Source: Stereum hirsutum FP-91666 SS1
Lineage: Eukaryota; Basidiomycota; Agaricomycetes; Russulales; Stereaceae
DNA: 64,000 nucleotides
NCBI RefSeq assembly: GCF_000264905.1
Contig: NW_006763149.1
Location: forward strand, 259,634-323,633
Direction: 5' to 3'
The notes beneath the pieces were generated by a model that ran no database searches, was not told the DNA's origin, and saw only the letters and a list, made by a program, of their open reading frames with translations. The translations under genes were made by a program, and so were the position numbers. Shown here piece after piece: positions 11,533-22,780 of this stretch. Each line of letters starts with the position of its first letter. The stretch's first letter is position 1.

Positions 11533-13238
11533 ATGTCTGACGGAAATAACCCACCGAAAAAGACTGGAGGCGGCTACCGCCCTGCTAACACCGCCCCTCG
11601 CATAGGTAGGGTTGGCGGCTGGTCTACTCCAGGTTCTGGTTCTGGCTCTTCGAGGTATCTGTGGCATATATAAATTATATCTTGATAACATGGAACTAAG
11701 GACCCGATTTGTTATCAAGTCGGAGCGGCAGTGGACCCCGCGTCGCCACTCTTCGCGACATAGGCTCATCATCTGGAGGAGGATCTGCCATGGGTGGCTT
11801 TGGAGGTATGGGAGGCGGAGGTGGTGGTGGTGGAGGAGGAGGTATGGGTGGGGGGCATGGACATGCACACGGAGATGATGATGACGACGATGAAGATGAG
11901 GAACGCGATCCTAATGATGAAGGCGAGAGCTGGTTTGCAGGTGGCGAGAGGAGGTTCGTAGTCGATGTCTTCTGTCTGCCCGCGAGATGCACGCTGATGT
12001 CCGATTGGGCTGGATAGTGGGATTTCGGTGCAGAACCCAGATAGACCTGGAGGGAATGTACCTGGAGGTAACGTCGTCCGGGATCTTTTGAGAAGAGCCG
12101 CAGAGTATGTCTTTTCTTCGATCTCCATGTTCAATATTAGGTGGCGCTACTCGAACTATCACTGACTTCATCTTGTTATCCTGACAGAGCGGGTCCTCCA
12201 CCAGGCATGCCCGAGAGCTCGGGAACTCTTAGCTCCCGTTTCTTCTCTGGTGGTGCTCACACGCTAGGCTCTGATGAAGTCGAGAGCTCTTTCATCCCTG
12301 ATCCCAATGCGCCCCCGGCCGCTACAGGTACGATTGTTACCCGTTTGCTGTCGTCTCCATACTGAGGTTTTTGACCCCATTCGCAGAGGACAACCCGACG
12401 ATCCGCCATCTCACCTTCTGGCGCGATGGTTTCAGTGTTGAGGACGGCGAATTGATGCGCTACGATGACCCCGGCAACGCCCAGGTTCTCAACGAGATAA
12501 ACTCAGGGTATGTCCACATATCTCTTCCTCCCAATCCTACGTCTTATTGGCGCTGACATATTATGTGGCACCAGACGTGCGCCTCCCCACATTCTGAACG
12601 TGCGATCCGGAGAGCCCGTCGAACTTCGTGTCGCCAAACGCCTCAACGAAGAATATGTGGCGCCTCCCAAGGGGCCAGCATCCGCGTTCTCTGGCTCTGG
12701 AAACCGCCTTGGTGCTCCCGTCCCCGAAGTCACTGGTTCGTCTTCTGGTGCGCCGGGCTCGAGTTCCGCTATGCCAGGAGGATTCCCTTCTGCTGTTGCC
12801 GCCGCGGCGAGCGCTAGTTCTACGGCTGGTTCTGGCGCAGAAAGGCAGAGTTTGAGTACGAGGTTTGAGGTTGATCAGTCGAAGCCTACGACGAGTGTGC
12901 AGATTCGGTTGGCGGATGGAACGAGGTCTGTGCTCTTCAACGGCTCCTTATTCATCCTACAAAGACTCATGCTTCGGATTGTCCAGATTGGTATGCAGGA
13001 TGAATCTTTCGCACACCGTCGGCGACATCAGGAACTTCATTAATGCGTGAGTGAACCCAGCACTATTCACTTATGTACGCCTTTTTTGACGAACTCCTCT
13101 TGAAGTGCGCGCCCGGAGAATTTGACCCGTCCGTACACTGTCGGGACCACCTTCCCTAACCGGGTATTAGAAGACGATAGCGCGACGGTAGAAGGTGCTG
13201 GGCTCGTCAACAGTGTCATCGTGCAGCGTTGGGCTTGA
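11533..13238 (+). CDS. SHP1: p47/Shp1-like Cdc48 cofactor (SEP and UBX domains, no UBA)
   Basis: Adaptor of the AAA ATPase Cdc48/p97, working in membrane fusion and protein quality control. The ATG at 11533 starts [20 protein letters not shown]. The coding frame then crosses an intron after SGSGSS into [14 protein letters not shown] and a Gly-rich/Asp-rich linker. Next come a first SHP box ([14 protein letters not shown]), the SEP domain ([14 protein letters not shown] through [17 protein letters not shown]), a second SHP box ([15 protein letters not shown]) and a C-terminal UBX domain ([29 protein letters not shown]). TGA is at 13236-13238. The N-terminal UBA domain of yeast Shp1 and animal p47 is not present, and there is no room for it before the upstream gene. 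The protein therefore resembles the p37 branch. About seven introns were placed by eye. Confidence 0.88.
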
Positions 13239-13553
13239 GTGGGACTGCTGCTGCGTTGCAGGTAGTGCATGTGTCGCCTCGTGTGGCAAGGGAAAGTTGA
13301 AGTCCATAACGCACCGTCTCATGGTTGAACGTCTGCTTTAACTGAATGTACAAGTCAAGTGTACCACGAATTGCTGTGGCGGTCGGTATTGGGTGTATAG
13401 AATCCATCTTGTTGTTGTAAATGGTCTCGTTCGCTACTGCTGGACTTGTGTGTGACACATGATTTGTGTTGGTAGTTTCTGAACGATTGCATGAAAGTAC
13501 AGTACACGGGTGGGTATTCGATCTATCGTACACAACATGGGCCCTAAAGATGT
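13239..13553. other. Short convergent intergenic region
   Basis: About 315 bp between the 3' ends of the UBX gene and the methyltransferase. No gene is visible. It must hold both polyadenylation regions. Confidence 0.5.
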
Positions 13554-15727
13554 TCAAGCAGGTACAGCGACGAGCATTTGGTGGACCGAGGCGAAATCGG
13601 GAGAACGACAGACTCGCTCAAGTCGCCATCCTGACGCCGAAAGAATATTCACGAATTGGGATACCGTGCGTTCCATCCCGTTCAAAACTGCCATCATCTA
13701 CGCATAGAAATTAGTCGTGATGTCCTTTTCGCCTGAGGCCAATCTCGAAAGGTGGAACTAGCAACTTGTTCGCAGGACTAGTACTAGTGGCTGGCGAAGC
13801 ACTTACCTGGATATCGCACAAATATCTGAACAGTGCCGCATGTCCCCAATTTGGCAACAACGGCTCCGGAGCCTTCCTCCCCTCCTCTTCCAACCCACCA
13901 GGAATATCCTTCGCGACGGTCGTGTCTTCGCACGCATATTGGACGATGGCGTCGACGATGATGAGCCGGCTGTGGGCGCCGGCTGCGGCGCGGAGGTGGG
14001 AGAGGATGGTGATGCAGTAGGAGTCGGCCCAGTCGTGGGTGATCATGCGCATGAAATAGATCGAGGCGTCGTGGATGGGTTGGGGTGTGAAGAAGTTGTG
14101 GTCTGTAGTTGAATAAATGAGTGGTGCTTGAGGGAAGAGTTTGGAGGTGGCGAGTGTGGCGTAGTGTGGCGTGCCACTCACCTTGGAATCTCACGCGGCC
14201 GCTTTCGATTGCACCAGGCAAGTTGGCTTCCCAGAACTATCGAGCGTAATATTATGAAATTAGAAGTATTTAGTTGCGTGAGGACTACTTCCAATCTGTT
14301 ATCTGACCGAACGGATACGTACCGCTGTGGCACCCTTCATCATTGCCGTCTGGTCTTGCACGACGAAGTTCAGGTGCGGATGCGATTCGGCCACGATCAG
14401 CGACTGCGAGCCGATTCCTCCACCGACGTCAACCACTAGACTTCCGCTTGGAAGTGCATCCCAGTCAAAACCTAGTAAATGCCCACATATCAGCATCAGC
14501 CTGCAGAACTTACACCCCCACCAATTCCGTCCATTGAAATCGTCCTCACCTTGCAAGACCGCCTTCGGATTGAACATAGCCTTGCCGCCCTCCATACCCA
14601 ATCCAAACCTCTGCAATCTCTGTGCGTTCTCTGGTAACTCGAACCATGGAAATATTCCGAGAGAGGTTTGGAAGGCGAGATTGAACGGCGTCTGGGTAGG
14701 TTCATCAGAGTTGGCGAGTTTAGGGTCGAGGAGCATGTCGGTGAGGCAGGAGGAGGATTTGAAGATGTCGTCCGTGCTGGAAGAAGAGGGCGTAAGTCAG
14801 GAGAAATGTTTCAAGCACTGCGAGTCAGACATTTGAGGACGACGTTGCTTACAAGTGGTTAACAAGAGCGGTGATCCCGGAGGTGTGGACGAACTTGTCT
14901 TGAGGCCTACGTTGGAGAGACTCGTCAGATACTCATCTTCCCGTGGGTAAACAAAATATTAGTGACGAACGCGGCGAGGATCTCGTCGACCGCTTTGCCC
15001 GTATCGAGAACGGAGGAAATTCGATTATTGGCGAATACGTCGGGCGAGACTTCCTTGAATATGTGTTCAGTGGCGAGAAGGCGAAGCACGCGACCTGCAT
15101 TGCATCCAGGAACCCCTTTTAGCGTCTAGAGACTAAAAAGTCACTGTGAATACAAGATAGACATGCGTACCCAGTTTTTGAGGTGAGGTCTTTGACTTTG
15201 CGGCGATCTCGTTGATGTGGAGGCCCTGTAAATGATATTCAGTATCTGAAGGAAATATATCGCACAAAGATGGCTGCAAGGTTGAGAACACACCCTTGGT
15301 CCGGCTTCCCTCAGAATCTCCGCCGTATTCGTCTCCACAGCCGCTCTCAACGCAGACGGAATATGAAACTAAATACCCACAACCCCGAGCGCGACACCGT
15401 CAGTACTCCATCACTCGCAGAATATCCAGACTTCACCCTGCCTGCCCTCTCAATGAACTACGGGGAACACAAACTCACCAAAGTAGCGCTCGTCACCACC
15501 GTACTCGTCGACGGCATCACGATCGCCGCCAATTGACTGGCCGCCGCCGCGATGTGCGACGCGGCGGCCATCACTTGTGGGTCGGACAAGCGCAGCGCCT
15601 CGGTTTTGGCGCAGAAAGGCTCGTCGAGGGAGGGGAGGGGGATGTTGCGGGAGGTGCAGGATTGTTCGATTGTCGAGACGGCGGAGGTTATTAGTTGGGC
15701 GAGGGAGGTGAGGGTTGAGGTGGACAT
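13554..15727 (-). CDS. SAM-dependent O-methyltransferase (Methyltransf_2 type)
   Basis: Predicted cytoplasmic O-methyltransferase for small phenolic or polyketide-type molecules. It starts at 15727 with MSTSTLTSLAQLITSAVSTIE. An N-terminal winged-helix dimerisation region follows (GLHINEIAAKS, LGRVLRLLATEHIF, FVHTSG). The SAM-binding motif I is LVVDVGGGIGSQS near 14430, with FVVQDQ after it. The catalytic region holds DASIYFMRMITHDWAD (His-Asp pair) and SRLIIVDAIV. The last exon (MMAVLNGMERTVSQFVNILSA.. to VAVPA) lies downstream of a gtaagt..gtag intron and reaches TGA at 13554. Length, about 480 residues over roughly nine exons, is normal for fungal members. A plus-strand TATATA-type sequence at 15904-15909 lies about 180 bp upstream. 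The substrate cannot be told, and no backbone synthase gene is in the window. Confidence 0.85.
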
Positions 15728-15903
15728 GATGGGTGGGACGCGGGAAGTTGCAGCGGATGGGAGAAAAGGGGGAGGGAGGGAGGAGGTGGTTGGCTGAAGT
15801 TTCGATGTGGAGACTGGAGGATTAAGTGAGGGCTGGACGGTATGTATTGAACGGTGGTATGGAGGGATGGGGAAACTGGAATTTCGCGTAGAGTCGGACG
15901 GCG

Positions 15904-15909
15904 TATATA
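15904..15909 (-). promoter_or_regulatory. TATA-like element upstream of the O-methyltransferase
   Basis: TATATA (both strands alike) about 180 bp before the start at 15727. Assignment to this gene is inferred from position. Confidence 0.3.
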
Positions 15910-18075
15910 TACTGCGTGGCTTGTATGGTCAATCGCGAAACGTCATTGGAAGAAGCCAAAGGAGCGAGCAGGCCAATAACGACGATAGACCACCCCGTCA
16001 CCCAAGCCAACTGACTCTAATCTGAATCAGCACGTGTGAGGAAAGCCGCACATATGGACAACTTTATGGAGGTCGTTAATCAGCCTGCGATGATTCGTGC
16101 GACGTTCGAGCCATCTAGCAGCGGTGTTCTTGAGGAGAACAGTTTACCCACGGGCGGTGAGGTGAGGGCGAACGGGCCTAAGAAGGTCACGGTGGTGATT
16201 ATGGAGAGATGGGAGGTCATGGGTAGGCTTTTAGGTGATGACAACCTGCGGGCCAGACTTGTAGAGGAGGTGAAGAAGCGATCGGGAATTATCATGCGCA
16301 AGTTGGAGGCAGAACAACTCTCCGTTGCTCTGAGCTGGATAGACGTGGCACGAGTTCGCTGGAGAGAATTTCGGATGAACTGTTTATCCTGGTGAGTAGA
16401 AATGTTCAAGACGGTGCGTTGACGTTAGTGTGTGTGAGATGGACATACATTGTAGGACAGCCTTTTAGATAGGTGGTAGGACAGGCGAAGTCAGCCACTG
16501 TCTGGAGAAATTGAGCATGGGATTTTCGCGGAGATAGCATTGTATAAGTACGAGGATGAGAAATCTCATCTATCGGAGCTGGAACACGGCTAAAAAGGAG
16601 AGATGCTTTGTGAAAACGTGTCTGAACCAAACAACAGATCTGTGGAAGGAGGATAGCCCTCCGACGGTGATCAGTTTTAGAGAGGCTACCTCGACTTTGA
16701 GGCACCGCCGCCAGTGATCGAAGGAGACATAGGCACTGGATGAGCAACACTACTTGTTGAACTAGCTCAAATTGCGTCCTGAGGGAAAACATAGTCGGTC
16801 GACGTTGGAAAGCAATCGCTACTCGGCCAACAGAAAGTAAATAGGTCTCACTGCCATCACGCGCATCGATACCGAGTGAGACGAGGGGAAGAAATATCAG
16901 AGACTTTCGGAGTGCCTCCGTCTTTTTGGGCCGAGATTTATAGGACCGTGCCAAATGTGATCACCGGACCCTTATTAGTACGCTGGTCAGCTGAGGACCT
17001 CACTCCCTATCGAGCTCAAATGAATATGTGCGTTCTGACGGGATAACTACGGCCAGTGAGTCACAACTCAGGCCCCAGGGACCATGTAACTGGTGCAATT
17101 GCCCAATGTCTTGTCTACATCGGGGCACGGTGAACATGCGATTTGATAGCGGTGAATTTGGTTAGAAGGTTCAACTTGATGAGCGGAATTACCTGGCTTC
17201 TCGACAAGAAGGCGTACAACGACTGGACTGCTTTTCGTAAGTCAGGGCCGGTAAAAAGTTCAAAAATTAGGAGATGGCCCGCAGGAATGCTCGTAGGCAG
17301 TCATCAATGGGGTGTCAGTGTGGCACCTGATAGAACGCCACCCTAAGCTGGCTGACATAGCGCTAAATTTCGTGTCGTGTGTTTCGTGTGTCATCCTGCC
17401 GTTTGTTTTAGCATTCTTCGGGCCGTTTATGAAGAGATGTGTGTGGACGGCCGGTCAGGAACAGAGGCTCCTCGGGAAAAACAAACCGTCTGGCATACTG
17501 AGAGGGGATGTCGTCACCGCCGACCCCTTGAAGTGGAAGAGTGCAAGGCAAAAGAAAGGAGGTGAAAGCACGAGAACATCAACGAATGACTCATTCGCGT
17601 CGCAAGACATCAGGAACATGCAGAAAAGCGAGATGAAGGATGAGCAAAACGCAGAGAACGAGGACGAGTTGCTGGAAGAGGAAGTCGCAGCAGATCGCAG
17701 CGCCACGGAAAATCGATCGAGAGGCCGGCAAGTGGGCGGCCATGCAGTTGCGTGCTGTGCCCCACAACGCACAAACTTTCTCGCAGACTCCACCTCCAGA
17801 CGCGTCCCCCTCTTTTCTCCAGCTCGACCCCACGGGCCCCCAGGGGGAATTAAATCGGTATGTTTCTGCGTCGCGGGGCATCGAAGACTGATCAACGAAG
17901 ACTGATTGCAGACAGCTTCGAAGAGCATGGTGGCTCGGATGTGGTCTCTCATCGCACCGTCCAATCCGTGCTCTTCAATGGGTCTGCCGAATCGCAGGTC
18001 GTTCACCCGCCCGGAGGACGGACTTTGGGATGATGTCATCCTTGCGGGCAAAACACCACCATGAACCGAAAACCT
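15910..18075. other. Long intergenic region with uncertain open frames
   Basis: More than 2 kb between the divergent methyltransferase and sugar transporter genes. Several open frames occur: 16036-16395 (+), 119 codons; 16406-16954 (-), 182 codons; and 17312-17905 (+), 197 codons with a Glu-rich middle. None matches a family I know. A splice-like pair (gtatgt near 17857, tgattgcag near 17911) follows the frame at 17640-17856, so a small unknown gene at about 17300-18060 is possible. I do not call it a gene. Confidence 0.3.
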
Positions 18076-18082
18076 TTATAAG
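18076..18082 (+). promoter_or_regulatory. TATA box of the MFS sugar transporter
   Basis: TTATAAG lies about 90 bp before the ATG at 18169, after a GC-rich stretch. Spacing is typical for fungal promoters. Confidence 0.55.
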
Positions 18083-18168
18083 CGGCGGTATCATCCTCCT
18101 GATTCATCGTCTCCTCGCCCCCGCCCGTCTTCGCGAACCATTCGGCCACACCCTACTCTTCTTTCAAC

Positions 18169-20600
18169 ATGGTGCTCTTTCACGCGTATGTTTACCCTGT
18201 ACTTGATGGCGCCTCTCAATAGCGTCCAGTCTCTGACAATGTCCTCCCATAATAGGAAAGGAATGCCAATTGGCTATGTGGCCGTAATGCTTGCCCTCGT
18301 GGCATCCATAGGAGGAGTAAGCGACATTCACATCCTCATTCCCTTCTGACCATAGTCGCTGACAGAATGTTCTTTCACGTAGTTTATTTTCGGTGTATGC
18401 TCCATCATTTGACCTTCACCGCCGACCTCAACTTACCCTTGCGCATCCAGTATGACACAGGACAGATTTCGGATATCCTTCTCATGCCAGATTTCCTACA
18501 ACGCTTTGCAACATGTACAGATCCTTCCGACTCGTCTACATGTGCTTTCAGTACAGTACGTGAAGGTCTCATCGTCGGTCTGCTCTCTATCGGTACTCTC
18601 ATTGGCGCGCTTGTTGGTGCTCCGTAAGTCGCGCGCCCAGAATTCATATGTGTACCCCGCCTTACGCAATCTACTTTAGAACGGCCGACTTCTTCGGTCG
18701 CAGACGTGCCATGCAAATGGAATGTATGGTCTTCATCGTCGGCGTCATCATCCAACTCTGCTCCTTCAGCTCGTGGGTCCAATTCGCCCTTGGCCGCTTG
18801 ATTGCAGGCTGGGGTGTTGGTGCTCTCAGCGCTGCCGTCCCCCTGTATCAGGCTGAGACCGCTCCGCCACAAATCCGTGGAACTTTGACGTGAGTACCTG
18901 AACGATCTTTTGAGTTAGCGTCGACGAATTGTGCTAATGTATTCTGTTCTATAGCGCCACCTACCAGTTGTTTATCACCTTCGGTATTCTCGTTGCGTGT
19001 ATGTCATTTTTCCGAAGTACCACTGTGCCCCGACTCACTCCGAAATCCTTACGCCTTAGACTGCATCTCTATCGGAACAAGAAACCTCGGCGGCGCAAGT
19101 TCATGGCGTACCGTGGTCGGCATCGGTATCGCTTGGCCAGCCCTCCTCATCACTGGTATCCAGTTCATGCCAGAGTCTCCGGTACGTTGTCCCATCGAGT
19201 GCTGTGTTTTCATATTATCAATATGTTTTTTCTTCGACAGCGTTGGCTTGCCGGCAAGGGCCGATTTGACGAAGCTAGAGCCTCAATAGCCCGTGTGCGA
19301 GGTGTTCCTGTCGAAGAAGCTGGTCAGCACACTGCCATCCTCCGCGAGGTAGACGAGATTCGGGAGAATGTCGTGTATGAGGCCAAGGTCAAGGGTGGAT
19401 GGATCGATTGCTTCAACCCGAACAGGAAGGTTCTTTACAGAACACTTCTAGGTACGCTCGCTAGCTTCAGACTTTTCTCGAAGCTCTGAACACTGACGCT
19501 CGATATGAAGGAATGAGTCTGCAGTCTCTCCAGCAACTCACTGGTGCCAACTACTTCTTCTACTATGGTGCCACGATCTTCCAGTCCGTCGGAATCCAGG
19601 ATTCCTTTGTGACGCAAATTATCCTCGGCGCCGTCAACTTTTTCTGCACATTCGGCGGCTTGTACGTTATGGAGCGGTTCGGTCGTCGGATTCCCTTGAT
19701 AGTGGGTGGCCTCTGGCAATCTGCATGGCTCTTCGTCTTCGCTGCCGCCGGGACGGCCAAGAACCCTCAAGAAAACAAAGGAATCGGAGAGCGTACGTTC
19801 CTCTTCTTCTTTCCATCATCGGAATGTCTCGATTAAACCACGTTATTACGGTGTGCTAGTCATGATTGTGTCCGCATGCCTGTTCATTCTTGGTTACGCT
19901 ACGACCTGGGTGAGTATGCTTTCTTTTCATCTTCTTGTTTGGGCGATGCTAACGATACGATTTACTGTAGGCCCCTGGTGTCTGGATCTTGATCGGAGAG
20001 ACTTTCCCTCAGCGCACACGTGCTAAGCAAGGTGCTCTCTCGACGGCATCGAAGTGAGCAATACTTTCACTCTTCATCAGCGCGATAAAACAATGATACT
20101 GACTGCACCGTTTTCCTCAGCTGGCTCTGGAACTTCCTTCTCGCATTCTTCACGCCATTTATCACCAGAGACATCGAGTTCCGCTACGGTTTCGTCTTCG
20201 CATGTGAGTGCCATACTCAATATATTCCCTCCGCTCCTATGGGCACTGATCGTTCCTCGGATCCTACTCTTCGCAATCAACAGCATGTAACCTCCTCGGC
20301 GCCATCGTCGTCTACCTCTTCCTCTACGAGTCCGCCCACATCACCCTCGAAGCCGTGGACCTGATGTACAACGACCCGAACTGCAAGCCCTGGACCTCGC
20401 GCCAGTGGGCACCGCCAGGATACGCCGACAGGGACGACCTCGTCGCACAGTCAGCGGCCGCGGAGGCGCAGAAACCTCTTGCGGGCGCTACGGAAGAGAG
20501 GATCGAGAAAACGTTGGATTCGGACGGCGCGGGGCCGGGTCCGAAGAGCCAGATTTATCATAATGAGAACGGGATCAGTGAAAAGACCCTGAGGGTGTAA
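18169..20600 (+). CDS. MFS sugar (hexose) transporter
   Basis: Plasma-membrane proton-coupled sugar transporter of the major facilitator superfamily, sugar porter family. The ATG at 18169 begins MVLFHA, followed after an intron by [20 protein letters not shown]. Family signatures are FGYDTGQ in helix 1, [10 protein letters not shown] between helices 2 and 3, [20 protein letters not shown] (PETRG-region analogue is APPQIRGTL), [12 protein letters not shown] after helix 6, [16 protein letters not shown] in helix 7, MERFGRR, and a conserved [11 protein letters not shown] near helix 11. Twelve membrane segments fit. The tail is polar and ends KTLRV at TAA 20598-20600. About ten introns of 50-70 nt occur. 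Total length, near 530 residues, is normal. Preference for glucose or another hexose cannot be read from the sequence. Confidence 0.92.
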
Positions 20601-21609
20601 TTAATGGCTTGTTCAGTCCCCGCCCAATGCACCTTTACGAATCGCTCCAAACCCCTTCCATGTCTCCTGCAATAACACCTACTACATGACGAGTGTCTGC
20701 GATGCTTCAATTACGATACGATCTGCACAATCATCATCATCGAACCTTGACGTCTTGAACTACTCGCATTATCCTTCATCTTTTACTTTTTTTTCGTACT
20801 GTAAATACTTATGTGGCGCTGGCTGTTTCTGGATGCGACCATATGTATTTTCTATTTAGCTTTGTTTGTTTCTTTAAAGCAATGCAAGACGCACCCGCGC
20901 ACATTCTACTCCGACTTGTTCAAGGATGTCCGCGTAGCTCGGATGTCGCATCATGCCAGTGAACCGTAAGTATGAGACAGCCTCTGTGTCTAGAATAGCG
21001 CGTGATTGTCAGACCGGGAAGGTTTCAATCCACAGAGAAGCAACGGCAGTCTCACCTTCTTGCGTCCCGTCCCTCGGCTTCGAATTTCTCACTCGCAGTG
21101 ACACACCTTCCGCGTCGCCACCTGCCACACACTAAATTTTCCCACGAAGGCCAGACGTGGCACGAGACCTCCGAAATGCACGCCCAGCGGCGACGTTCAC
21201 TGTTCAAAGAACCACGCAACGAGGTGACTTTCGCATCTCGATAGACGGAGTAAATCGTCTCTATGAGCCCATGTGAGCGACAGAGGCGATCCTCCCGAGG
21301 TAACGAGACTGCTTTTTCACTACCTGCAGCGTCTGGATTTTCGTCGAGGAGCCGACCTGCGGCGTATCATATGCGCTTTGACAGGACCTGTAAAGGTGTA
21401 TGCTGGTACCTTCGAGGCTTGGCTTTCGACTCTTACTCTGGGAGCAATCGACTTCTTCTGGGTTCTCCGTTACGCCAGTGACGGATATGCACAATCACCG
21501 GTTCTGCTCGTTCGTTCGTTCTACGTTGCTTCGAAGCGTTCTGCCAGTGGGCAACTAAAACTTCGTGCGGGGTAGCGGACCTTTGGGCATTTGCACCGTC
21601 GGTACCGTA
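20601..21609. other. Intergenic, no gene seen
   Basis: About 1 kb after the transporter. It holds the 3' untranslated region and unassigned sequence. The longest open frame, 21273-21575, has no recognisable domain. Confidence 0.5.
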
Positions 21610-22470
21610 CTGGAACACATGTGCTCATATGTGCTCATATACTATGGAATTCTCACCTGTGCTCACTGCATCTGTGCTCACGTCTGTCCACACGTCTGTC
21701 CTCACATCTGTCCTCACATCTGTCCTCACGTATGACTCGGACTTGTGAACCTCTCATGTGTGCTCTCATGTGTGCTCACATATGTGCTTACATACGTACC
21801 TCAGGCTCTCATATGTGCACCCTCTCGTATGCGCTCACATATGTACTCACATATGTACCCCTCGTATGTGCCCACATATGTGCCTCTCGTATGTGCAGAT
21901 AGGGACTTCCCATATGCGCTCACATATGTGCCTCTCGTATGAGCTCACATACGTACCTCTCATATGTCCTCGCATACGTCCTCACATACGTGCTCTCATA
22001 CGTGCAGATATGTACCTCTCCTATGTGCTCCCATATGTGTTCACATATGTACCTATCGTCTGTGCAGAGGGACTTCTCATATGTACTCACATATGTCCCT
22101 CTCGTATGCGCTCAGATACGTGCTTTGTATGTCCACCATATGTGAACATACCATACGTGCTCTCATACGTGCAGATATGTACCTCTCCTATGTGCTCACA
22201 TATGTACCTTAGGCCCTCATATGTGCAGATAGGGACTTCTCATATTCGCTCACATATGTACCTCTCGTCTGTGCAGATAGGGACCTCACATATGTCCTCA
22301 CATACGTGCTCTCATACGTGCAGATATGTACTTTTCCTATGTGCTCCCATATGTGTTCACATATGTACCTCTCGTCTGTGCAGATAGGGACCTCTCATAT
22401 GTACTCACATATGTCCGTCTCATATGCGCTCAGATACGTGCTTTGTATGTCCACCATATGTGAACATACG
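21610..22470 (+). repeat. Degenerate CATATG-rich tandem repeat array
   Basis: Roughly 860 bp built of short units of about 11-12 bp, such as ctcacatatgt, acctctcgtatgtg and, at the left edge, tcctcacatctg. The palindromic core ACATATGT or CATATG recurs dozens of times. A larger unit is duplicated: the stretch near 21985-22150 recurs at about 22305-22467, an offset of about 320 bp, including the rarer string gtgctttgtatgtccaccat. The array stays open in one forward frame for long stretches, but this follows from the repeat composition and is not a gene. Confidence 0.85.
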
Positions 22471-22564
22471 TCGACATATGTGGTCGGCTACTAGTGGGAC
22501 GTATGTCGCTACATATGTCGCTACATGCTCCGGGGAGCACTCCGACGACTGGGATTGTGCAAGC

Positions 22565-22700
22565 TACTTCAGATATCTGCGCGTACTTGTCAGATATCTG
22601 GGAGGTACCTCACGGGTATCTCGTAGATATCTTGACCAGATATCTGAAAGTACGGGCAGATATCTGGAAGTGCGAGGAGGATATTTGAAATCACGGGAAG
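22565..22700. promoter_or_regulatory. Cluster of AGATATCT palindromes before the orphan gene
   Basis: Within about 130 bp the core GATATC(T/G) appears about five times (cagatatctg, tagatatctt, ccagatatctg, gcagatatctgg and variants), spaced about 20-30 bp apart. Related degenerate copies include gggtatctcg and ggatatttg. The cluster sits between the CATATG array and a strong TATA box. It looks like a set of binding sites, but no factor is assigned. Confidence 0.45.
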
Positions 22701-22702
22701 GA

Positions 22703-22710
22703 TATATAAA
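22703..22710 (+). promoter_or_regulatory. TATA box of the orphan Cys-rich gene
   Basis: TATATAAA lies about 70-78 bp before the ATG at 22781, an ideal spacing for a fungal core promoter. Confidence 0.6.
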
Positions 22711-22780
22711 AGGATGCCTACCTCTTAAGTTCCCCGCTCTTCCGTAGTCATACATCGCCCACCGTACAACTCTGCTTGTT

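Noticed and set aside
16310..16470. F-box-like reading (ERISDELFILVSRNVQDG) on the plus strand
   Set aside because: Only about 40 residues, with no continuing LRR sequence and no consistent gene model. It may be a relic or chance.
21758..22387. Long open frame of 209 codons running through the CATATG array
   Set aside because: The peptide is a low-complexity echo of the DNA repeat (recurrent SHMYLSYV). Neighbouring frames are open too, and there is no conserved domain or promoter.
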